A stretch of DNA of 64,000 nt from Pristionchus mayeri (taxonomy: Eukaryota > Nematoda > Chromadorea > Rhabditida > Neodiplogasteridae): assembly GCA_036245805.1 (NCBI GenBank), contig BTRK01000004.1, positions 8,494,001 through 8,558,000 of the forward strand. Direction: 5' to 3'. Made by a program: the position numbers and the translations under genes. Position 1 is the first letter of the stretch, and each line of letters starts with the position of its first letter. Shown here in pieces: positions 58,069 to 64,000 of this stretch. The notes under the pieces are model-generated. The model was not told the origin of the DNA and ran no database searches. It was given only the letters and a program-made list of their open reading frames with translations.

Positions 58069-58233
58069 GCATCTTACGTCTATCTTAACATCTTAATTAA
58101 CATCTTAATTAGCATCTTAAGTCATCTTACATCTTACGTCGTTACATCTTACGCTCCCATGCATTCACTTTTTATCATATGGTCTAGAAAAAAATCGTGA
58201 GGAGAAAAATACGTGCCTTTATTTGACCTTACT

Positions 58234-58344
58234 AGAGTTCGTAATTCGGGTCACCGTCTCCTCATTTTACACACTCTCTCGACCGATGGAACGATAAGAG
58301 AGTGTGTAGAATGAAGAGACGATGGTATCATTTCTCGAACTCTA
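58234..58344. mobile_element. Short hairpin element, copy 6
   Basis: A 111-bp palindrome AGAGTTCG...TTCTCGAACTCTA with core TTACACACTCTCTCGACCG. Flanking 9-mers GACCTTACT (58225-58233) and GACCTTATG (58345-58353) match at 7 of 9 positions. Confidence 0.78.
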
Positions 58345-58990
58345 GACCTTATGTTCGGAGCACTGCGAAAAAAAGAGGCAAAATGATAAATCTTTGGCCT
58401 TCCCTCAATAAGACAGGTCCTCAGTGATATTGCCCATTCTCTAATCTGACAATCTGTGTACCATTTCTAGTGCCTCTCGTACAATGCATGTTGTACAACG
58501 GCGTCTTTCTCGTAAAATAGTCCCGTCTTCTTCTTTGATTGGAATATTTATATAACGTCTTTAGGTACCCCGATTACTGAACATTCATCTCAGGAGTTTA
58601 TCCACATAAGATGAGAGATATCTTTGAACGAACTAGATAAACAAGATAAGGATGAATCGATAAGAAGAGCTGGGCATGCTAATAGGCCGCGGATGCAGGA
58701 TCGCGAGAGAATGCCGCCAATTGCAAGGCAGAGATTATGATAATTTACTATGGGGATTTTTGGAGACGGAGTGTTGGCATAACATACTATGGAGCATATA
58801 TTGTTGCCAATTTGGGACAGTGAAAAACGTTGACTTTAAATTCGGAACTACGTATTCGACAGCGCGTAATAAAAGTGAGATGTCCTCTAATTTCGCGCAG
58901 TCCTCTCACAGATTTGCATTATTTCAATCCATATTTTTCGCGATGTTGTTATTATTCCTTATCTAAAGTGTGCCTTCTTCACTTTTCGCG

Positions 58991-59107
58991 ATGCCCCATC
59001 TTCTCGTCCTCCTTCTCCTCCTGTACGCGCCTTCTGGAGGAGCGGCAAGCGAGTCGCTCTTGGAGAATCTGCAAAATCAATCCGATCACACGGCTGATCG
59101 TGTTCAC
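58991..59107 (+). CDS. Orphan first exon of a secreted protein
   Basis: ATG at 58991 followed by a leucine-rich leader (MPHLLVLLLLLYAPSGGAA) and a hydrophilic stretch (SLLENLQNQSDHTADRVH), ending at a GTGAGC donor in phase 0. No matching second exon is found before the LINE at 60.4 kb. The putative intron contains two hairpin elements and the 20-bp minisatellites. It could continue beyond the LINE or be a relic. Confidence 0.45.
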
Positions 59108-59296
59108 GTGAGCTCAAATTGCACGTTCTTCTCGTAGTAAATTCACGTCTAGAACATCATCTAAATACACTCATTTTCAACCGTATCCGATTTCTTTCAA
59201 CTGTACAGCTAGAATATACTACGGTCTCTTCGTTCAACGGTTCTAGATAGTGCAAAAGACTGAATCATTACTTACGTTACTCGAACTCTACAAATT

Positions 59297-59408
59297 AGAG
59301 TTCGAGAAACGATACCACGCTCTCTTCATTTTCATCACTCTCTCGCCTCTCGACCGGTCGAGAGAGTGTGTAGAATGAAGAGAGCGTGGAATCGTTTCCT
59401 GAACTCTA
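59297..59408. mobile_element. Short hairpin element, copy 7
   Basis: A 112-bp palindrome starting AGAGTTCGAGAAACGATACC and ending CTGAACTCTA. Flanking 9-mers CTACAAATT (59288-59296) and CTACAAACG (59409-59417) match at 7 of 9 positions. A damaged partial copy ending CGAACTCTA lies just before it (59211-59290). Confidence 0.8.
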
Positions 59409-59462
59409 CTACAAACGTCGGCTCTGTACCGTTTGGGGGGACAAAAGAGGTGTTGGTGGACG

Positions 59463-59680
59463 GATTTCCACTGTATTTCTGATACGTCCACTGTAATTCT
59501 GATACGTCCACTGTAATTCTGATACGTCCACTGTAATTCTGATACGTCCACTGTAATTCTGATACGTCCACTGTAATTCTGATACGTCCACTGTAATTCT
59601 GATACGTCCACTGTAATTCTGATACGTCCACTGTAATTCTGATACGTCCACTGTAATTCTGATACGTCCACTGTAATTCT
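59463..59680. repeat. 20-bp minisatellite, array 1
   Basis: Ten perfect units of GATACGTCCACTGTAATTCT (59481-59680) after one degenerate unit. All three minus frames are open because the 20-bp unit lacks stops there. Not treated as coding. Confidence 0.95.
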
Positions 59681-60139
59681 GGACCCTCCAAATGGTTTTC
59701 CATGTCTGAGTGTGTTAGCTCTATAGCGCATTGTGCCTATTATATATGCACTCTGTAACTCCATCCCCGTCGCAAAAGGCTTCCCCGTAACTGAACTTGT
59801 AGTGCTCCTTCAGTTGCTCTTCGTCTTACCCTTTTATTTATTTTCTTTGATAATCTAAATCAGCTGATAAAATGAGGAATAAAGTGGGGAATTCCTTGAC
59901 TCAGCGCAGTAAACATAAAGAAAGAGAGCAGATCTGATTCCCTAGAATTTCCCAATGCTAATGTTGGCGTTTTAGAGCTCGTAGAAGCTATTGGACGCAT
60001 TGATTCGAATGGGAAAGTTACAATTGTTAGGGGGTTTCACGGTTAGATAAATGATTTTTAGAGAACGAAGTTCGCATATGCTAACGCGATGTGTAAGCGT
60101 ATGTCAATATCATAATGGTTAGCTAGCTCAAGCATGAAT

Positions 60140-60267
60140 TGTCCACTGTAATTCTGATACGTCCACTGTAATTATGATACGTCCACTGTATTTCTGATAC
60201 GTCCACTGTATTTCTGATACGTCCACTGTAATTCTGATACGTCCACTCTGATTCTGATACGTCCACC
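60140..60267. repeat. 20-bp minisatellite, array 2
   Basis: About six diverged units of the same 20-bp repeat in the same orientation as array 1, 460 bp away. GGCTCTGTACCGTTTGG before array 1 (59417) and its complement after array 2 (ending 60311) form an inverted pair around the whole block. Confidence 0.9.
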
Positions 60268-60546
60268 CAAACGGGACAGAAATCGATCTGTCCCCCAAAC
60301 GGTACAGAGCCCAAACGTCTTCAGGTAGCCCATCTCAAATGGCAATCGACCTCGACACCCTTCCTTATCGTTCTCTGGCTCTTTCTAGCCTGTATAGCCA
60401 AACTCAGTTAGTAATAATAATAATAATTTATCTACGCCCGAGGCGCGACGAAACAGTAAGGTACATGAGTGATCAAATAGCAAGGAAATGGGAATTGACT
60501 CTCAGTAATTATTCAGTGTGAGAGAGAATGGCGATTAAGGGGTGGT

Positions 60547-63186
60547 TCAGTAATCGGCGCTTGAATACTCGTATGTTGGAGCGGTTCGAATTTCTTCAGG
60601 GAGTTGGGAATACCATCTGGATGTTCTAACAGGAAAGGAATGAAATCTAGAAGTGCTAGTGGTCAGTTCGATATTGATACCAAATGTTGATGTTCGATCT
60701 CGCTGGTCTCGTTGAGGTTTGTATACATAGAATGACGAACGGGGAATAATAGTGGATCCAGTCATAATCATATGAGTCATACAAATATCACCTATGACTC
60801 TCCTCTCAGTAAGCGGGCGCAGGCCAAGAAGTTTCAAACGATCAGGGTAGGAGGGTAGAGAAAGAGGATAGGAAGGAGAGGGGAAGCAACGATAAAAGAC
60901 TTGACGGGTGAAAATATGTTGAACTTTCTCAAGAGTTTCAATGTCAGATAAGTAATGAGGATTCCAAAAAGGAGAAGCAAAGTCAAGGAGGGGAAGGACA
61001 TACGCTTTGTAACTACGAAGAAGGATGGTGGTGCAGTTGAATGGGAGGGCTTTGAAAAGCAGGAATAACTTAGAGGTGGCTTTCTGAGCACGGTTTCTAA
61101 TAGAGCAAGAATTCTTGAGGTCAGAGCGGACTTGAACACCTAGATCACGGACGTTATTCTCGAGGGGTAGCTGAATGGAATTAATATTGTAGCGAGGGGA
61201 GGATTGTTTGGAGCCTATACGAAGATGAGAGCATTTAGAAGCAGACAGAGACAATTGGTTGAGTTGGGTCCATTCAAAGAGGCAATCAAGGGCAGATTGA
61301 AATTCAGAAGTAATAGCAGATTTGGTCGACTTATTGTAGGAGATATACAATTTGACATCATCAGCATAACATTGGACGGATACGTTGTGAAACTTGGATA
61401 GGAGACGAGAAAGATCAGCTAGATAGATGGAGAAGAGAATAGGTCCTAGGACACTGCCTTGTGGTACTCCTGAGAGGATGGGGAAGGGGTCGCTGGTCAC
61501 GGAGGGCAAACGAACGGAGAAAGTGCGGTTGGATAGAAAGGAGTCGATCCATGATAGTAGATTACCATGGATACCGTGGTGAGATAATCGAGCAATTAAT
61601 TTAGGGTACGGAACAACATCGAAAGCGCGAGTGAAATCAATGTACACTACATCAGTTGTAAGCTTTTTAGAGTGAGAAGTAGTCCAATCATTTTGACAAG
61701 TCAATAAATTTGTAATAACACTAGCACCAGAACGGAAACCGTGCTGGTTGGAAGGGAGGATATTGAAGCGAGAGAGGTGACTATTGAGGTGGTCTTTGAT
61801 GAGACGTTCCATGGTCTTAGCAGCAGGAGAAATGATAGAGATGGGTCTATAAGAGGAGGGAAGGTTGCTATCTTTGCCCGGCTTAGGAATGGGAGTAATA
61901 AGGGAATGTTTCCAAGCTGATGGGACAGTCCCAGAAATGAGACTGAGGTTGTAAATATCAGCTAAGGGGGTAGATAGAGCATATGCACACTTAGAGAAAA
62001 TAATCTGAGGAATGCCATCATAGCCTGTAGTGCAAGATGGGGACAATTTGCGTAATGCTTTGTAAACTGCATGAGGGAAAAGGGTGAATAGAGAGAGTGA
62101 AGGAGAGATGGGTAAGGAGGAGAGAGGGGGGAGAAGGCCATCATCTAAGGTGAAATGAGAAGCGAATTCAGAAGCAAGTAAATTAGACTTAGAAGAACTA
62201 TCATAAACTGGTTCATTATCAGATGAAACTAGTTCAGGTATAGATAGCTTAGGTTTTGTGAGAGAAGAAATATGGCGATACAAATCTTTAGAACGAGCTA
62301 ATTTCTTACGGGTAGAGTAACGAGTCCATTTGTCAATCTCGAAAAGTAATTTCTTACTACAATGGTCAAAAAGAGTTCTAACTTCCGGGATATGAATCTT
62401 AGCGAATAATTGATCACGATGCTTATTTAAGCGAGTAACGTGGCTTGGATATGAAAGAGAGGGAGGTCGAGGAGTACGGTAGGGGACAAAGAGGTCAATA
62501 GCTGAATGAATTGTAGAAGAGAAATGGTTATACACGGAATCGGTATCAGGACAGTCACGAAATGAGGATAACCAGTCAATAGATAGAAGGTGGTTGGACA
62601 GAGCTGGATAATCGACACGAGAGAAGTCTCGAATTAAGGGAGGTTGAGGTGGGGATTGAGGAGACGAGAGGGAGAATGAAATACCAGAATGGTCGCATGA
62701 AGGGAAGGGAGGAATAGCGGAAATGGCCGATACTACGGTGGGATCGTTACCTAAGACCCAATCGATACATCTAACGCCGCGCGTTGGAAACATGTGAAGA
62801 TGAGAGAGATTTGCATTTGCACATATAATGAAATCACGAAATGTACGATCAGCGGGAGTAGGAATGGTACAAAGGGAATCTGAGTTTAAATCACCGGAAA
62901 TAATGATGGGGTGTGGAGACGATGCATGGATGTCTGATAAGCAATTAATGAGGGAGTCGGTCTTGGAAATGGAATAGCTTGGAGGACGATAGACTAGACA
63001 TAATCTAATGTATGCACTCGAGTGAAATAGATCAATGCATGTAATCTCATGTTCGGTCTTGCTTGATAGCCATGTCTCAGTTAGGAATACGATATCAGGT
63101 TGGGTTGCCATGAGGAATGAGCGGAAAGCATCGAGCTTATTAACGACTGAACGGATATTGAAATAGTGGCATGATAAGGAGGCCAT
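60547..63186 (-). CDS. LINE ORF2: AP endonuclease and reverse transcriptase
   Basis: An 879-residue frame. Endonuclease landmarks: FNIRSVVNKLD and FLTETWLSS at the start, YRPPSYS, ISGDLN and CDHSGISF. Between ETWLSSKT and EHEITCIDLF about 50 residues expected in this family, including the DR...GGG segment, are missing, so nicking activity is probably lost. Reverse-transcriptase blocks: WKHSLITPIPKPGKDSN, SYRPISI, VVYIDFTRAFDVV, SGVPQGSVLGPILFS and the catalytic QCYADDVKLY. The C-terminal domain has DIETLEKVQHIFTRQVF. It would prime cDNA at a nicked target. The start at 63186 leaves a 17-nt gap after ORF1. Confidence 0.9.
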   Translation of the reverse strand: MASLSCHYFNIRSVVNKLDAFRSFLMATQPDIVFLTETWLSSKTEHEITCIDLFHSSAYIRLCLVYRPPSYSISKTDSLINCLSDIHASSPHPIIISGDLNSDSLCTIPTPADRTFRDFIICANANLSHLHMFPTRGVRCIDWVLGNDPTVVSAISAIPPFPSCDHSGISFSLSSPQSPPQPPLIRDFSRVDYPALSNHLLSIDWLSSFRDCPDTDSVYNHFSSTIHSAIDLFVPYRTPRPPSLSYPSHVTRLNKHRDQLFAKIHIPEVRTLFDHCSKKLLFEIDKWTRYSTRKKLARSKDLYRHISSLTKPKLSIPELVSSDNEPVYDSSSKSNLLASEFASHFTLDDGLLPPLSSLPISPSLSLFTLFPHAVYKALRKLSPSCTTGYDGIPQIIFSKCAYALSTPLADIYNLSLISGTVPSAWKHSLITPIPKPGKDSNLPSSYRPISIISPAAKTMERLIKDHLNSHLSRFNILPSNQHGFRSGASVITNLLTCQNDWTTSHSKKLTTDVVYIDFTRAFDVVPYPKLIARLSHHGIHGNLLSWIDSFLSNRTFSVRLPSVTSDPFPILSGVPQGSVLGPILFSIYLADLSRLLSKFHNVSVQCYADDVKLYISYNKSTKSAITSEFQSALDCLFEWTQLNQLSLSASKCSHLRIGSKQSSPRYNINSIQLPLENNVRDLGVQVRSDLKNSCSIRNRAQKATSKLFLLFKALPFNCTTILLRSYKAYVLPLLDFASPFWNPHYLSDIETLEKVQHIFTRQVFYRCFPSPSYPLSLPSYPDRLKLLGLRPLTERRVIGDICMTHMIMTGSTIIPRSSFYVYKPQRDQRDRTSTFGINIELTTSTSRFHSFPVRTSRWYSQLPEEIRTAPTYEYSSADY

Positions 63187-63203
63187 CGCTGGCTCGGGCT
63201 GAG

Positions 63204-64000
63204 CTAGTTTAAAGGAGGGGCGACTGAGTTGGGAGTAGTAGTGATGGGTGTAGTGGGAGCAGAATCGAGGAGGGAAGGCATTTTGGGGAAGAGGGACTGA
63301 GTGGTGGCGGAGGGAACGAGAGTGGGATGGGCCGAAGTGCGAGACTTATCGTAGTTCTGGGAGCGAGGGTGGCGGAGAGACTTCTTCATTGCTTCAAGTT
63401 GTGACTTCTCGATGAGTGAGCCCCCGTAGATCATCATGTCCTTTCCGTCTGCTATCATCGACCGTTTCTTCACTCGCAATTGGTAGGCGGCTTCACGCTC
63501 AGCCTTGGTCATAGAGGGGCGAACATACACATTGGGGAAGTTGGCAGTAACGGTGCGGGAATGGGACAGATAGGAGATCTGGGCGGAGCGGGAATGGAAC
63601 ATTACTTTGAGAAGGCGGGGGCGGTTATCCCTTCTCTCACCCATTCGGAAAACAGCAGCCGGTCTATGCTCCAGCTCAGCGAGGTCTAGCATGTCGATGA
63701 CTCTGGCAGTGTCATCCAACAATCTCTCACTGGCCTTCGTCGCAGTAGACTCAGGGAGCCCTTGAACCACCACCGAGCGAATCCTCTTGTCCCTCTCAAT
63801 GGCATCATCGATCGAGGTGGTCGATCTAGCCATTAGCTCTTTCATCTGCTGGGCACAAGTACCGAGCAGCAGAGCGAGGGAACTTCCCTTCTCATCATGA
63901 GAGAGGGAATCCAGGTATCTGCCAATACCTCGAAGGAGTTCACCCGGATCGGGAACAGAGACCGGCAGCATTTCGTCCAGGGCAGAGGAAGGGGAGGGGA
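63204..64000 (-). CDS. LINE ORF1: RNA-binding protein, partial
   Basis: The frame is open from its stop at 63204 to the window edge; the first ATG seen, 63971, is internal-looking because the frame continues upstream. It contains an RRM-like segment (RDKRIRSVVVQGLPESTATK ... PRLLKVMFHSRSAQ) of the type found in LINE ORF1 nucleic-acid chaperones, followed by a basic linker and a Thr/Pro-rich C-terminus. ORF1 coats LINE RNA in the ribonucleoprotein particle (family knowledge). Confidence 0.75.
   Translation of the reverse strand, partial: PSPSSALDEMLPVSVPDPGELLRGIGRYLDSLSHDEKGSSLALLLGTCAQQMKELMARSTTSIDDAIERDKRIRSVVVQGLPESTATKASERLLDDTARVIDMLDLAELEHRPAAVFRMGERRDNRPRLLKVMFHSRSAQISYLSHSRTVTANFPNVYVRPSMTKAEREAAYQLRVKKRSMIADGKDMMIYGGSLIEKSQLEAMKKSLRHPRSQNYDKSRTSAHPTLVPSATTQSLFPKMPSLLDSAPTTPITTTPNSVAPPLN

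Larger units (their letters stand above)
60406..64000 (-). mobile_element. CR1/L2-like LINE, 5' end beyond the window
   Basis: The element reads on the minus strand: ORF1, a 17-nt gap, ORF2, about 120 bp of 3' UTR and a tail of ATT repeats (plus-strand AAT repeats 60408-60424). Two ORFs, an AP endonuclease plus reverse transcriptase, and a short simple-repeat tail place it with the CR1/L2 group of the Jockey superfamily. The high coding integrity suggests a young copy, but the endonuclease carries a deletion. Confidence 0.88.

Noticed and set aside
59288..59764. Minus-strand ORFs over the 20-bp array resembling a repeat protein
   Set aside because: Same artefact: identical cyclic peptide in every frame from a short tandem repeat.
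59463..60267. CRISPR-like array
   Set aside because: Direct repeats are contiguous with no spacers and the genome is eukaryotic.

Overview
The window reads as nematode genomic DNA, most likely a diplogastrid such as Pristionchus or a close relative. Genes are cut into many small exons with short introns and TTTCAG-type acceptors. The gene content is typical of nematode expansions: UDP-glucuronosyltransferases (UGTs), an orphan nuclear hormone receptor (NHR), 7TM chemoreceptors and PAN/apple-domain secreted proteins. The lineage is inferred from these families, not from a database match. I rebuilt genes exon by exon from splice sites, reading phase and conserved family motifs, because few real genes are visible as long ORFs.

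Layout. 1-178: start of a secreted protein (minus), cut by the window edge. 0.85-3.6 kb: two overlapping long inverted repeats beside a chemoreceptor fragment. 5.5-6.4 kb: decayed mariner. 6.5-10.4 kb: chemoreceptor gene (plus) whose last intron holds a 2-kb fold-back element. 10.4-11.8 kb: mariner 1. 12.35 kb: orphan phosphatidylinositol-transfer-protein exon. 12.8-15.5 kb: decayed arylacetamide-deacetylase-like esterase with a tRNA-derived SINE and a palindromic element in its introns. 16.0-19.75 kb: THAP-domain, Kolobok-like transposase gene (minus) with a TTAA-flanked MITE in an intron. 20.3-20.7 kb: C-terminal half of another 7TM receptor (minus). 21.4-25.2 kb: secreted PAN-domain gene (minus). 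25.6-27.25 kb: palindromic element and a short Helitron. 27.7-32.5 kb: intact 13-exon UGT (plus) with mariner 2 in intron 2. 33.1-35.0 kb: 1.9-kb near-perfect palindrome. 36.0-38.35 kb: PAN plus Thr-rich mucin gene (minus) with a LINE fragment in intron 1. 38.73 kb: tRNA-Pro(CGG). 40.2-44.9 kb: intact 12-exon NHR (plus). 47.4-52.75 kb: UGT pseudogene split by 3.8 kb of nested palindromes. 54.77-55.99 kb: 23-bp minisatellite abutting a third, decayed UGT (56.0-58.07 kb). 59.0 kb: orphan signal-peptide exon followed by 20-bp minisatellites. 60.4-64.0 kb: CR1/L2-like LINE (minus).

The most interesting signal is a dispersed family of short perfect-hairpin elements of about 93-112 bp, found here in at least seven copies. 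Several sit between imperfect 9-bp direct repeats. A 2-kb fold-back element in the chemoreceptor intron has the same ends and its own 8/9-matching 9-bp duplication. This looks like one fold-back transposon family, Mutator-like by duplication length, with tiny hairpins as internally deleted derivatives. Long palindromes repeatedly lie inside introns of transcribed genes, so the pre-mRNAs should fold into long double-stranded RNA. Two of the three UGTs, the esterase and the transposase gene carry lesions. The first UGT, the NHR and the 6.5-kb receptor look functional, although the receptor appears short.
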